DNA of 64,000 nucleotides, from assembly GCF_046254905.1 (NCBI RefSeq), contig NZ_CP158016.1:2976001-3040000 (forward strand), given 5' to 3'. The notes under the pieces are model-generated. The model saw nothing but the letters and a program-made list of their open reading frames with translations, did no database searches and was not told the DNA's origin. A program made the position numbers and the translations under genes. This document shows, in pieces, positions 1 to 11,653 of the stretch; the first letter of the stretch is position 1; each line of letters opens with the position of its first letter. Origin of the DNA: Pseudaeromonas aegiceratis. Lineage in GTDB: Bacteria > Pseudomonadota > Gammaproteobacteria > Enterobacterales > Aeromonadaceae.

Positions 1-96
1 GAGAAATTTGCCTGCCAGGGGCAGGTATTGCTTGGGACAGTCGGCGCCCATGCGCCGACCCACGCCGGCGGCGGGCACCACCACGGTAAAGGTCAT
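1..96 (-). CDS. ispD: 2-C-methyl-D-erythritol 4-phosphate cytidylyltransferase, N-terminal fragment
   Basis: Only the first 32 codons are present; the gene continues beyond the window's left edge. IspD transfers CMP to MEP in the non-mevalonate isoprenoid pathway. The visible start MTFTVVVPAAGVGRRMG carries the nucleotide-binding AAGxGxRMG signature of the family, followed by PKQYLPL, also typical. The ATG lies 4 bases after the ftsB stop, so the two genes are almost certainly co-transcribed, as in E. coli ftsB-ispD. Confidence 0.9.
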   Translation of the reverse strand, partial: MTFTVVVPAAGVGRRMGADCPKQYLPLAGKFL

Positions 97-100
97 GCTG

Positions 101-409
101 TCAGTTCCCCTTGGCTGCCGGAGTCGCCCCGCGGGCCTCCTTCGGCAACACGCGATAGAAGGTCTCGTCGGGCTTGATATAGCCCAGATCGTTGCGCGCC
201 AACTCCTCGATCACCTCCAGGCCGCTCTTGAGGTCATCGATCTCCTTGTACAGGAGTTGATTGCGCTCCTTGAGCTGCTGGTTGTCGGCCTGTTGTCGCG
301 CCACGGCCTCGGAACGCTGGCGATATTCCACCAGGCCGTTCTTGCCGAACCAGAGCTGGTGCTGCAACCAGGCCAAAACGATGATCAAGATGAGGGTGTA
401 TAACCGCAT
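101..409 (-). CDS. ftsB: Cell division protein FtsB
   Basis: FtsB is a bitopic inner-membrane protein that forms the FtsQLB complex and helps activate septal peptidoglycan synthesis. The 102-residue product has a short cytoplasmic start, one membrane segment (about residues 4-20, LYTLILIIVLAWLQHQLWFG) and a periplasmic coiled coil rich in Q, E and R (about 28-70). It then has the family's conserved LARNDLGYIKPDETFYR stretch. Position between eno and ispD matches E. coli. The C-terminal tail after residue 92 is Ala-rich and probably disordered. Confidence 0.95.
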   Translation of the reverse strand: MRLYTLILIIVLAWLQHQLWFGKNGLVEYRQRSEAVARQQADNQQLKERNQLLYKEIDDLKSGLEVIEELARNDLGYIKPDETFYRVLPKEARGATPAAKGN

Positions 410-458
410 GGTGACGCCTCCTGCGCGGCATAGTTTCCCATATTACCAGCCAAAAGAA

Positions 459-482
459 AGCCCCGCCTGATAGGCGGGGCTT
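459..482 (-). terminator. Rho-independent terminator of eno
   Basis: A perfect 10-bp stem (AAGCCCCGCC / GGCGGGGCTT) with a 4-base loop lies just past the eno stop. On the minus strand it is followed by a T-rich tract (TTTCTTTTGG). It separates eno from ftsB, so ftsB-ispD would need its own promoter in the 49 bases before ftsB or read-through. Confidence 0.85.
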
Positions 483-509
483 GCATTGACCAATTAAGCG
501 GCAAGCGGA

Positions 510-1811
510 TTAGGCTTGACCCTTAACTTCCTTCAGACCGTTGAAGGGAGCCTTTTCGCCCAGGGCTTCTTCGATACGGATCAGCTGGTTGTACTTGGCG
601 ATACGGTCGGAACGGCTCATGGAACCGGTCTTGATCTGGCCAGCAGCGGTACCCACGGCCAGGTCGGCGATGGTAGCGTCTTCGGTTTCACCGGAACGGT
701 GGGAGATAACGGCGGTGTAGCCGGCATCCTTGGCCATCTTGATGGCGTCCAGGGTTTCGGACAGAGAACCGATCTGGTTGAACTTGATCAGGATGGAGTT
801 AACGATGCCTTCCTTGATGCCGCGAGCCAGGATCTTGGTGTTGGTTACGAACAGGTCGTCACCTACCAGTTGGATCTTGTCGCCCAGCACCTTGGTCTGG
901 TAGGCGAAGCCTTCCCAGTCGGATTCGTCCTGACCGTCTTCGATGGAAACGATCGGGTACTTGGTGGTCAGGTCAGCCAGGTAATCGGTGAACTCTTGCT
1001 TGGTGAAGGTCTTGCCTTCGCCCTTCAGCTCGTAGTTGCCGGTATCCTTGTTGTAGAACTCGGAAGAGGCACAGTCCATGGCCAGGGTCACGTCCTTGCC
1101 CAGCACGTAGCCAGCAGCGGCAACGGCTTCGGCGATGACTTCCAGGGCTTCGGCGTTGGACTTCAGGTTAGGAGCGAAACCACCTTCGTCACCAACGGCG
1201 GTAGCGTAGCCCTTGGACTTCAGCACCTTGGCCAGGTTGTGGAAGACTTCGGCGCCAATGCGGATGGCTTCCTTCAGGGTCTTGGCACCAACCGGTTGGA
1301 TCATGAATTCTTGGATGTCGACGTTGTTGTCGGCGTGCTCACCACCGTTGATGATGTTCATCATGGGCAGCGGCATGGAGTAGACACCCGGGGTACCGTT
1401 CAGCTCGGAGATCCAAGCGTACAGCGGCAGGCCCTTGGCAGCAGCGGCAGCCTTGGCGTTGGCCAGAGACACGGCCAGGATGGCGTTGGCACCGAAGTTG
1501 CTCTTGTTCTCGGTAGCGTCCAGGTCGATCATGATCTGGTCGATGCCGCGTTGGTCGGCAGCGTCCTTACCTACCAGGGCAGCGGCGATGGGGCCGTTAA
1601 CGGCGCCAACAGCCTTCAGCACGCCCTTGCCCAGGAAGCGGGACTTGTCGCCGTCACGCAGTTCCAGGGCTTCGCGGGAACCGGTAGAAGCGCCAGACGG
1701 AGCAGCGGCCATACCAACAAAACCACCTTCCAGGTGAACTTCGGCTTCAACGGTGGGGTTACCGCGGGAGTCGATGATTTCACGGCCGATCACTTTGACG
1801 ATCTTGGACAT
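510..1811 (-). CDS. eno: Enolase (phosphopyruvate hydratase)
   Basis: Enolase converts 2-phosphoglycerate to phosphoenolpyruvate in glycolysis and is a scaffold partner of RNase E in gammaproteobacteria. The 433-residue product starts MSKIVKVIGREIIDSRGNPT. It has the loop residues GASTGSREALELRDGD, the Mg ligands in LAMDCAS, SIEDG and LVGDDL, and the catalytic Lys in ILIKFNQIGS followed by ISHRSGETED. The open frame extends 10 codons upstream, but the chosen ATG has a GAGGA ribosome site at normal spacing and gives the family length. pyrG lies upstream, as in most gammaproteobacteria. Confidence 0.97.
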   Translation of the reverse strand: MSKIVKVIGREIIDSRGNPTVEAEVHLEGGFVGMAAAPSGASTGSREALELRDGDKSRFLGKGVLKAVGAVNGPIAAALVGKDAADQRGIDQIMIDLDATENKSNFGANAILAVSLANAKAAAAAKGLPLYAWISELNGTPGVYSMPLPMMNIINGGEHADNNVDIQEFMIQPVGAKTLKEAIRIGAEVFHNLAKVLKSKGYATAVGDEGGFAPNLKSNAEALEVIAEAVAAAGYVLGKDVTLAMDCASSEFYNKDTGNYELKGEGKTFTKQEFTDYLADLTTKYPIVSIEDGQDESDWEGFAYQTKVLGDKIQLVGDDLFVTNTKILARGIKEGIVNSILIKFNQIGSLSETLDAIKMAKDAGYTAVISHRSGETEDATIADLAVGTAAGQIKTGSMSRSDRIAKYNQLIRIEEALGEKAPFNGLKEVKGQA

Positions 1812-1850
1812 ATCACAATCCTCGTTGATGAAATAAAACAACTAAAAGTT

Positions 1851-1888
1851 GCATAAAAAAACGGTTGCGAAACTATGCCCACAACCGT
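1851..1888 (-). terminator. Probable terminator after pyrG
   Basis: On the minus strand a 7-bp stem (ACGGTTG / CAACCGT) with a 14-base loop is followed by a run of T. It lies 14 bases past the pyrG stop and before eno. The long loop makes it weaker than the other terminators here, and partial read-through into eno is likely. Confidence 0.55.
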
Positions 1889-1901
1889 GGATTTTGTCGA
1901 A

Positions 1902-3539
1902 TTAATTTAACTGACGCTTCTGGAACTCACCGGCTGCCCGGACAAAGCCTTCGAACAGCGGATGGCCGTCCCGCGGGGTGGAGGTGAATTCCGGGTGGAA
2001 CTGTACTGCCACAAACCAGGGATGATCCGGGATCTCGATGATCTCCACCAGTTTCTTGTCGGCGGACAGGCCCGTCACCTTCAGGCCGGCCGCTTGAATC
2101 TTGGGCAACAGGGTGTTGTTCACCTCGTAGCGGTGACGGTGGCGCTCATGGATGGTCTCGCTGCCATACATGTCCCGCACCTTGGAACCCTCGATCAGGT
2201 GGCACAGCTGGGAGCCCAGACGCATGGTGCCGCCCAGATCGGAGCGATCGCTACGCTGCTCCACGTTGCCATCCTCGGTGATCCACTCGGTGATGAGGCC
2301 CACCACAGGATACGGGGTTTCCTTGTTGAATTCGGAAGAGTGAGCGCCTTCCATGCCGGCCACGTGACGAGAGTACTCAATCAGCGCGACCTGCATCCCC
2401 AGGCAGATACCCAGATAGGGGATCTTGTGCTCACGGGCATACTGGGCCGCCAGTATCTTGCCTTCCACGCCCCGCTCGCCGAAGCCGCCGGGCACCAGGA
2501 TGGCATCCAGGCCTTCCAGCACTTCCAGGCCCTTGGTTTCCACGTCCTGGGAGTCGATGTACTTGATGTTGACGGTGAGGCGGTTCTTTAGGCCGCCGTG
2601 CTTCAAGGCCTCGTTGACGGACTTGTAGGCATCCGGCAGGGAGACATACTTGCCCACCATGCCGATGGTCACCTCACCTGTGGGGTTGGCTTCCTGATAG
2701 ATGACCTTTTCCCACTCGGCCAGATCGGCTTCCGGCGCGCTCAGGCCGAACCGGTCGACGATCAGCTGATCCAGGCCCTGAGATTTGAGCAGCGCCGGGA
2801 TCTTGTAGATGGAGTCCACGTCCTTGAGGGAGACCACGGCCCGCTCCGGCACGTTACAGAACAGGGCGATCTTGCCGCGTTCGTTGGCGGGGATGGCGCG
2901 GTCGGAACGGCAGATCAGGACGTCCGGCTGGATACCGATGGAGAGCAGCTCCTTCACGGAGTGCTGGGTCGGCTTGGTCTTCACCTCGCCGGAGGCGGCC
3001 AGGTAAGGCACCAGGGTCAGGTGCATGAACAGGGCGTTGTTGCGGCCTATGTCCACCGCCAGCTGACGGATGGCCTCCAGGAACGGCAGGGACTCGATGT
3101 CCCCCACTGTGCCGCCGACTTCGACGATGGCCACTTCATGACCGTCGGCGCCGGCGATGACCCGTTCCTTGATGGCATTGGTGATATGGGGAATGACCTG
3201 GATGGTGGCCCCCAGGTAGTCACCGCGGCGCTCCTTGCGCAGCACGTCCGCATAGATGCGGCCTGTGGTGAAGTTGTTGCGGCGGCTCATCTTGGTACGG
3301 ATGAAACGCTCATAGTGGCCCAGGTCCAGATCCGTCTCGGCGCCATCTTCGGTGACGAACACTTCACCGTGTTGAATGGGGCTCATGGTACCGGGGTCGA
3401 CGTTGATGTAGGGATCCAGCTTCATCATGGTGACCTTGAGGCCCCGAGCCTCCAGGATGGCTGCCAATGAGGCTGCCGCAATGCCCTTGCCCAGTGATGA
3501 AACCACGCCGCCGGTTACGAAAATGTATTTAGTCGTCAT
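1902..3539 (-). CDS. pyrG: CTP synthase (glutamine hydrolysing)
   Basis: CTP synthase aminates UTP to CTP using ATP and glutamine, the last step of pyrimidine nucleotide synthesis. The 545-residue length is exactly usual. The N-terminal synthetase domain starts KYIFVTGGVVSSLGKG (P-loop) and contains the LDPYINVDPGTMSP segment. The C-terminal class I amidotransferase domain has the nucleophile Cys in LGICLGMQ and the His/Glu pair in VQFHPEF. mazG lies downstream in the order of transcription's source side and eno follows, the usual order. No attenuator like that of Gram-positive pyrG was seen in the 138 bp upstream. Confidence 0.97.
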   Translation of the reverse strand: MTTKYIFVTGGVVSSLGKGIAAASLAAILEARGLKVTMMKLDPYINVDPGTMSPIQHGEVFVTEDGAETDLDLGHYERFIRTKMSRRNNFTTGRIYADVLRKERRGDYLGATIQVIPHITNAIKERVIAGADGHEVAIVEVGGTVGDIESLPFLEAIRQLAVDIGRNNALFMHLTLVPYLAASGEVKTKPTQHSVKELLSIGIQPDVLICRSDRAIPANERGKIALFCNVPERAVVSLKDVDSIYKIPALLKSQGLDQLIVDRFGLSAPEADLAEWEKVIYQEANPTGEVTIGMVGKYVSLPDAYKSVNEALKHGGLKNRLTVNIKYIDSQDVETKGLEVLEGLDAILVPGGFGERGVEGKILAAQYAREHKIPYLGICLGMQVALIEYSRHVAGMEGAHSSEFNKETPYPVVGLITEWITEDGNVEQRSDRSDLGGTMRLGSQLCHLIEGSKVRDMYGSETIHERHRHRYEVNNTLLPKIQAAGLKVTGLSADKKLVEIIEIPDHPWFVAVQFHPEFTSTPRDGHPLFEGFVRAAGEFQKRQLN

Positions 3540-3677
3540 GCTGAACCTAGAAGATGTTTAGGGATCACACGAGAGTGTGTGGGAGTATCAAGACGGGGTG
3601 GCAGTATAGCAAAACCCCCTCTCCCTAACAACGCGCAAAAATTTAGCAACCCGCTCGCATGCAAGATATGCGTTGGG

Positions 3678-4487
3678 TCAACTTTTGTTGGCTTCCTTGA
3701 CCTGTTGCCAGGCTTCTTCCATCTCGGCGAGGCTGTGATCGGCCATCGGACGCCCCTGGCTGCTCAAGCGTTGCTCAACCTGGCGAAAGCGCGCCTCGAA
3801 CTTGTCGTTGGCCTGGCGCAGCACCTGCTCGGGATCTTTTTTCAGATGGCGCACCAGGTTGACGGTGGCAAACAGCAGATCCCCCAACTCCTCGGCCAGG
3901 GCCGCCTGATTGACCTCGGGGACATGCACCTCGGCCAGCACCTCGTCCAGCTCCTCCCGCACCTTGTCCACCACCGGCGGCAGCGCGCCCCAGTCAAAGC
4001 CCACGGTGGCACAGCGCTTCTGGATCTTGTGGGCCCGGGACAGGGCCGGCATGGATCTGGGGATATCGTCCAGCACGCTGGTGGCGGCCGCATCCTTTTG
4101 CTGGCGCTCCCGGGCCTTCTCCGCCTCCCAGTTGGCGTTCACCGCCGCGGTGTCGGCGAACTCCGCCTCGCCAAACACATGGGGATGACGGCGAATCAGC
4201 TTCTCCGAGACGGTGGCCACCACGTCGCTAAAGTCGAACAGCCCCTGCTCACCGGCCAGCTGACAGTAGAACACCACCTGGAACAGCAGATCCCCCAACT
4301 CGCCCTTCAGAGCCGCCAGATCCTGCCGCTCTATGCTGTCGGCCACCTCGTAGGCCTCCTCCAGGGTATAGGGCACCAGGCTTTGCAACGTCTGCTTGCG
4401 ATCCCAGGGACAGCCGGTCTGGGGATCCCGCAGCTTGACCATGAGTTCCAGCAGCGCCTTCATAGAACCAGTATGAGAGACAGACAT
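3678..4487 (-). CDS. mazG: Nucleoside triphosphate pyrophosphohydrolase MazG
   Basis: MazG hydrolyses NTPs and dNTPs to monophosphates and pyrophosphate, and in E. coli lowers ppGpp during starvation. The 269-residue product has two tandem all-alpha MazG domains. The first carries LRDPQTGCPWDRKQT and the metal-binding EExxE-type segment LEEAYEVADSIE; the second carries ELGDLLFATVNLVRHL. The ATG was chosen for its AAGGAGC ribosome site 5 bases upstream. It follows relA but is separated from it by a terminator-like hairpin. Confidence 0.93.
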   Translation of the reverse strand: MSVSHTGSMKALLELMVKLRDPQTGCPWDRKQTLQSLVPYTLEEAYEVADSIERQDLAALKGELGDLLFQVVFYCQLAGEQGLFDFSDVVATVSEKLIRRHPHVFGEAEFADTAAVNANWEAEKARERQQKDAAATSVLDDIPRSMPALSRAHKIQKRCATVGFDWGALPPVVDKVREELDEVLAEVHVPEVNQAALAEELGDLLFATVNLVRHLKKDPEQVLRQANDKFEARFRQVEQRLSSQGRPMADHSLAEMEEAWQQVKEANKS

Positions 4488-4501
4488 GACAGCTCCTTGG
4501 C

Positions 4502-4527
4502 AAATAAAACGGGGGCCAGGCCCCCGT
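4502..4527 (-). terminator. Terminator of relA
   Basis: A GC-only stem (ACGGGGGCC / GGCCCCCGT) followed on the minus strand by TTTTATTTG lies 18 bases past the relA stop and only 22 bases before the mazG start. It should end most relA transcripts, so mazG is probably expressed by read-through or from a promoter inside relA. Confidence 0.8.
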
Positions 4528-4544
4528 GGTGATATGAGTGAAAA

Positions 4545-6776
4545 TTACAACCGTTTGGCGCTGATGACATCGTTCATCTGGCTGAGCTTGGAGAGCATGC
4601 GGTTTAACGCCTCTATGTTGTAGATCTCCATGTCGATGTCGATGTCGGCGCTCTGCTGCTTGAGGTTGGAGCGCGACCGCATCCCCAGCACGTTGATCTT
4701 CTCGTTGGCGATGATGGTGGTGATGTCCCGCAGCAGACCGGAGCGATCGTTGGCGGTGATGCGCACCGTCAATGTGTAGCCGCCGGAGTAGTTCTCCCCC
4801 CACACCGCCTCGATCAGCCGCTCCGGATTGCGCCGGGACAGCTCCTTGAGCTGCTCGCAGTCGTCCCGGTGAATGGAGATGCCGCGGCCCTGGGTGATGA
4901 AGCCGACTATGCTGTCCCCCGGAATGGGCTGGCAGCAGCGGGCGATGTGGGTCATCAGGTTGCCCACCCCCTGCACCACGATATGGCCCTTGGGCTGCTG
5001 GGTCTGCACCCGCTGCTGGCTCTTCTGCTCCAGCTGCTCCAGCAGCTTCTTCTCCTCCTCCTCGACGCTCGGCTTGTTCAGCTTGCCCTCGAGGAAGTTC
5101 ATGATCTGGTTGATGCGGATGTCGCCGGCACCGATGCCGGACAGCAGATCCTCATGCTCCTGCACGTTGTAGCGGGCGTACAGCTCCTTGAACAGGTGCG
5201 TCTGCTGCTCGCGGGAGAGCTGGAAGCCGTGGCGCTCCATCTCCTTCTCCAGCTGCTCCTTGCCCGCCAGCATGTTCTTGTCCCGATCCAGGCGGCGGAA
5301 CCAGGAGATGACCTTGGCCCGGGCGCGGCTGGTGCGCAGGAAACCCATGTTGGGATTCATCCAGTCCCGGCTCGGGTTGGGCTCCTTCTGGGTGATGATG
5401 TCCACCTGATCGCCGGTCTGCAGCTGGTAGGTGAAGGGCACGATGCGGCCATCCACCTTGGCGCCGATGCAGCGGTGGCCCACCATGCTGTGTACCTGAT
5501 AGGCAAAATCCAGCGGCGTGGCGCCGGCAGGCAGGTCCACCACGTCCCCCTTGGGGGTGAAGACATAGACCCTGTCCTCGAACACCTGGGTGCGCAGCTC
5601 GTCCACCAGGGAGCCGGACTCCACCATGTCCTCCTGCCAGGCCAGCAGCTTGCGCAGCCAGGCGATGCGATCCTCGTAGGCCGAATCCTTGCCCGAGACG
5701 GTGCCTTCCTTGTATTTCCAGTGGGCGGCGATGCCCAGCTCGGCATCCTGGTGCATCTGATCGGTGCGGATCTGGATCTCCACCGTCTTGCCATCGGGGC
5801 CCAGCACCACGGTATGGATGGACTGGTAGCCGTTGGGCTTGGGGTTGGCCACGTAGTCGTCGAACTCCCGGGGGATGTGGTGCCAGTGAGTGTGCACTAT
5901 CCCCAGGGCGGCATAGCAATCCTGCAGGCGGTGGGTGACGATGCGCACCGCCCGCACGTCGAACAGATCCGAGAAGCTCAGGGTCTTCTTCTGCATCTTG
6001 CGCCAGATGCTGTAGATGTGTTTGGGCCGGCCGTAGACCTCGGCCTGGATGCCGGCATCGGACAGGGCCTGACGCAGGTCGGCCACGAAGCGCTGGATGT
6101 AGTGCTCACGGTCGATGCGCTTCTCGTCCAGCAGCTTGGCGATCTGCTTGTAGGTGTCCGGATGCAGGTAGCGGAAGGAGAGATCCTCCAGCTCCCACTT
6201 CAGCTGACCTATGCCCAAGCGGTTGGCCAGGGGCGCGTAGATGTTGCTGATCTCCTTGGCCACCAGCACCCGGGTCTCCTCGTCGGCGTGCTTGACCTCC
6301 CGCAGGCAGGCGATGCGCTCCGCCAGCTTGATCACCACGGCCCGCACGTCCTCCACCATGGCCAGCAGCATGCGGCGCACGTTGTCGATCTGGGTATCCG
6401 AGACATCCCCGGTGTTGAGGCTCTGCAGGAAGCGGATGGCCTCCATGTCCACCACCCCGCGCAGCAGCTTGGCGATGGTGGTGCCGTAGATGGCCTCCAC
6501 CTGCTCCAGGGTCAGGTGTTTGCTCTCCAGCAGGGGATACAAGATGGCGGCCTTGAAGGTATCCAGATCCATGTGCAGCATCTGCAGAATGCCCACCATC
6601 TCCGCCGCCCGGTTCACCAGCCGCTCGGCCTCCGCCGGGTTGGCCGCCAACTCCTGCTGGCAGAACTCGAACACCCCGACCAGGGTCTGCCGATCTTCCG
6701 CCGACAGCGGCAAGGTGGCCGTCCACGCCTGGAGATTGAAACCTGTCTTGAGGTGGGTATCCCGTACCGCAACCAT
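4545..6776 (-). CDS. relA: GTP pyrophosphokinase RelA
   Basis: RelA is the ribosome-associated (p)ppGpp synthetase activated by uncharged tRNA. The 743-residue product matches the E. coli length of 744. In order it has a degenerate pseudo-hydrolase domain, the synthetase domain (YGRPKHIYSIWRKMQKK, then GYQSIHT and EIQIRT), a TGS domain (VYVFTPKGDVVDLPAGATPLDFAY), a zinc-finger-type region (HIARCCQPIPGD) and a C-terminal ACT/RRM region. The open frame extends 18 codons further, but MVAVRDTHLK has an AGGA site and matches family starts. The upstream rlmD stop is 4 bases away, giving an rlmD-relA transcription unit. Confidence 0.96.
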   Translation of the reverse strand: MVAVRDTHLKTGFNLQAWTATLPLSAEDRQTLVGVFEFCQQELAANPAEAERLVNRAAEMVGILQMLHMDLDTFKAAILYPLLESKHLTLEQVEAIYGTTIAKLLRGVVDMEAIRFLQSLNTGDVSDTQIDNVRRMLLAMVEDVRAVVIKLAERIACLREVKHADEETRVLVAKEISNIYAPLANRLGIGQLKWELEDLSFRYLHPDTYKQIAKLLDEKRIDREHYIQRFVADLRQALSDAGIQAEVYGRPKHIYSIWRKMQKKTLSFSDLFDVRAVRIVTHRLQDCYAALGIVHTHWHHIPREFDDYVANPKPNGYQSIHTVVLGPDGKTVEIQIRTDQMHQDAELGIAAHWKYKEGTVSGKDSAYEDRIAWLRKLLAWQEDMVESGSLVDELRTQVFEDRVYVFTPKGDVVDLPAGATPLDFAYQVHSMVGHRCIGAKVDGRIVPFTYQLQTGDQVDIITQKEPNPSRDWMNPNMGFLRTSRARAKVISWFRRLDRDKNMLAGKEQLEKEMERHGFQLSREQQTHLFKELYARYNVQEHEDLLSGIGAGDIRINQIMNFLEGKLNKPSVEEEEKKLLEQLEQKSQQRVQTQQPKGHIVVQGVGNLMTHIARCCQPIPGDSIVGFITQGRGISIHRDDCEQLKELSRRNPERLIEAVWGENYSGGYTLTVRITANDRSGLLRDITTIIANEKINVLGMRSRSNLKQQSADIDIDMEIYNIEALNRMLSKLSQMNDVISAKRL

Positions 6777-6780
6777 TTGC

Positions 6781-8115
6781 CTATCCTTTTTGTTGTTCTG
6801 ACCGCTCAAACAGCAGTATGGACTCCACATGTCCCGTGTGAGGGAACATGTCCAGCATGCGCCAGCGCATCACGCGATAGCCCGCGGCCTGCAGGGGCGC
6901 GCAATCCCGGGCTGCCGTCACCGGATTGCAAGAAACATACACAATTCGCCGGGGCGCCAGCCGGCACAGGTGCCCTATGGTCTGCCAGGCACCGGGACGT
7001 GCCGGGTCCAGCAGCACCAGATCGAAGCCCTCCCGCGCCCAGCTCTGGCCGGTGAAGTCCTCCGCCAGATCGGCGCAATAGAAGCGGGCGTTGTCGATGC
7101 CGTTGGCCCGGGCATTCTGCCGGGCCCGCTCCACCATGGCCGCCACCCCTTCGACCCCCACCACCTCGGCACAGTGGCGAGCCAGCGGCAGGGTAAAGTT
7201 GCCCAGGCCGCAGAACAGATCCAGCACCTTGTCGTCCGGCGTCGGCGCCAGCCACTCCAGCACGGTCGCCACCAGGGCCTGGTTGACCCTGTCGTTCACC
7301 TGCAGAAAGTCGCCGGGCAGGTAGTTGAGGCGCACGTCGGCCACCCCATAGGCCGGTGCCTGGGCGGCCAACAGCGGCGCGGGCTCCCCTGCGGTCTGCA
7401 GGTAGCAGTCCAGCTCATGCTGCTGGGCAAATTGCACCAGCAGCTGCCGGTCGCCCTCGCTGGGCTGCCCATTATGGCGCACCAGGAGCAGGGGTCTGGA
7501 ATCCGTGTCATAAAGTTCGATGTGGCCGAGATCGCGAAAGCCCTTGAGACGGTTAATGAGGGCGCGCAAGGGTTCGATCAAGGCCGACAGCCGCGGTAGC
7601 AGCACGGGGCACTGGCTTATCTCCACCAGCTCGTTGCTCTGCCGGCGACGAAAGCCCAGCCGGGCCAGGCGAGCCTTCTTGTCGTACTTGACGGCCAGCC
7701 GGCAGACCCGGCGATAGCCCATGGCCTCCCCCTGGATCACCGCCTCGGCCTCCGGCAGGGCGATCTGGGCCTGGCGGGCAAACAGCTCCCGGATACCGGC
7801 CATCTTGGCCTGCTGCTGCTGGGGCACCGGCATGTGCTGCAGGGTGCAGCCGCCACACTGGCTGTAATGGGGGCAGAAGGGGGCCAGGCGCTGATCTGCC
7901 GGGCGCAGCACCTTCTCCAGCCGGGCCAGGGCAAACTGCTTCTTCTCTTCTTGCAGGCTCACCTGCACCTCTTCATCGGGCAGGGCCCCCTCGACGAAGA
8001 TGGCCTTGCCCTGATGGCGGGCTATGCCCACGCCATGCAGGTCCAATTGACTCACTTTGAGGGTCAGGCGCTCCTGGGGACGGGCTTTGGGCTGGGGCTT
8101 GAAAAACTGGGCCAT
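6781..8115 (-). CDS. rlmD: 23S rRNA (uracil-1939-C5)-methyltransferase RlmD
   Basis: RlmD (RumA) makes m5U1939 in 23S rRNA using S-adenosylmethionine. The 444-residue product has an N-terminal TRAM domain (LKVSQLDLHGVGIARHQGKAIFVEG), the iron-sulfur cysteines CPHYSQCGGC plus a later SQCPV, a SAM-binding VLDLFCGLGNFTLPLA, and the catalytic Cys in VYVSCNPVTAARD. It is divergent from barA with 77 bp between starts and lies directly ahead of relA, the same arrangement as in E. coli. Confidence 0.95.
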   Translation of the reverse strand: MAQFFKPQPKARPQERLTLKVSQLDLHGVGIARHQGKAIFVEGALPDEEVQVSLQEEKKQFALARLEKVLRPADQRLAPFCPHYSQCGGCTLQHMPVPQQQQAKMAGIRELFARQAQIALPEAEAVIQGEAMGYRRVCRLAVKYDKKARLARLGFRRRQSNELVEISQCPVLLPRLSALIEPLRALINRLKGFRDLGHIELYDTDSRPLLLVRHNGQPSEGDRQLLVQFAQQHELDCYLQTAGEPAPLLAAQAPAYGVADVRLNYLPGDFLQVNDRVNQALVATVLEWLAPTPDDKVLDLFCGLGNFTLPLARHCAEVVGVEGVAAMVERARQNARANGIDNARFYCADLAEDFTGQSWAREGFDLVLLDPARPGAWQTIGHLCRLAPRRIVYVSCNPVTAARDCAPLQAAGYRVMRWRMLDMFPHTGHVESILLFERSEQQKG

Positions 8116-8192
8116 AGTACTTGGTGCCTCAGGGTGGCTATGTCATGATGAGCGGGTTTTACGGCCCTGCATTGTCCCACAAGAAGCCTGCT

Positions 8193-10904
<2,712 letters not shown>

Positions 10905-11026
10905 GCTCAATCAAGACCCCTAATCCTTCGCAGTTCGCATAACTTTCCGTCGGGTGAAGGGCGCCACGGCCTGGCGTAGAATGGCCGACCGATATTCCAC
11001 TCTGCCTTTTCGACTAGGAACCCCAG

Positions 11027-11527
11027 ATGAAACGACTTCTTGCGCCGGCCCTGCTGTTGCCGGTTCTGCTGACCGCCTGCTCCAGCGATCCCGGCCTGTC
11101 CGAACAATACCGATACACCCCGCCCACCGTAGTGGCAACCAACAACACCAGCGAGATGGACAAGCCCTACGATCTGGCCTGGGCCCGGGCCGAGCGCTGG
11201 TTCGCCGACAAACAGCTGCCGCTGCAGTCCAACGCTCGCAGCTCCGGCCTGCTGGCCGCCGAACAAACCAACTATGCCAACGGCCTGGATTACCTGGACT
11301 GCGGTAGCGGCGGCAGCAAGGTGGCCATCGAGGCGCCGACCCTGCGGGTCAACCTCATCATCACCGAAAACCTGGGCAAGACGGTGGCCACCGTCAACGT
11401 CAAGGGCAGCACCAGCGTCTCCTTCATCGACAGCGACGGCAGCCACGTGGCGGCCCCCTCCATCACCCCGGTTTGCGTCTCCAACGGCAAGCTCGAAGAA
11501 GAGCTGATGGCCGCCCTGACGGACTAA
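11027..11527 (+). CDS. Predicted outer-membrane lipoprotein of unknown function
   Basis: The 166-residue product begins with a signal peptide ending in the lipobox LLTAC (Cys about 18), so it should be lipidated. Ser at the +2 position predicts Lol-dependent sorting to the outer membrane. The mature part has a DLAWARAERWFADKQLPL stretch vaguely like BamC-type lipoproteins, two further cysteines (LDCGS and TPVCVS) that could form a disulfide, and no repeats. It lies 122 bp after barA and has its own strong terminator. I do not recognise a named family; BamC-like is only a weak guess. Confidence 0.75.
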   Translation: MKRLLAPALLLPVLLTACSSDPGLSEQYRYTPPTVVATNNTSEMDKPYDLAWARAERWFADKQLPLQSNARSSGLLAAEQTNYANGLDYLDCGSGGSKVAIEAPTLRVNLIITENLGKTVATVNVKGSTSVSFIDSDGSHVAAPSITPVCVSNGKLEEELMAALTD

Positions 11528-11550
11528 GCCGGCGCGCTAAGCTTCGCAAT

Positions 11551-11582
11551 GCAAAGAACCCGGCCTTGGCCGGGTTCTTTGC
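11551..11582 (+). terminator. Terminator of the lipoprotein gene
   Basis: A perfect stem of about 14 bp (GCAAAGAACCCGGCC / GGCCGGGTTCTTTGC) with almost no loop and TTCTTT in its 3' arm. It ends 55 bases after the lipoprotein stop and sits back to back with the pdxJ terminator. Confidence 0.75.
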
Positions 11583-11610
11583 CTCAGGCCCCCGTCTTGT
11601 GCCAGGCGGA

Positions 11611-11635
11611 CACAAAAAAGCGGCCCGTGGGCCGC
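11611..11635 (-). terminator. Terminator of the lepB-pdxJ operon
   Basis: On the minus strand the stem GCGGCCCACGGGCCGC is followed directly by six T residues, 18 bases after the pdxJ stop. It closes the long rnc-era-recO-pdxJ run. Confidence 0.85.
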
Positions 11636-11653
11636 CGTCGTCCGCTGTCTGAC

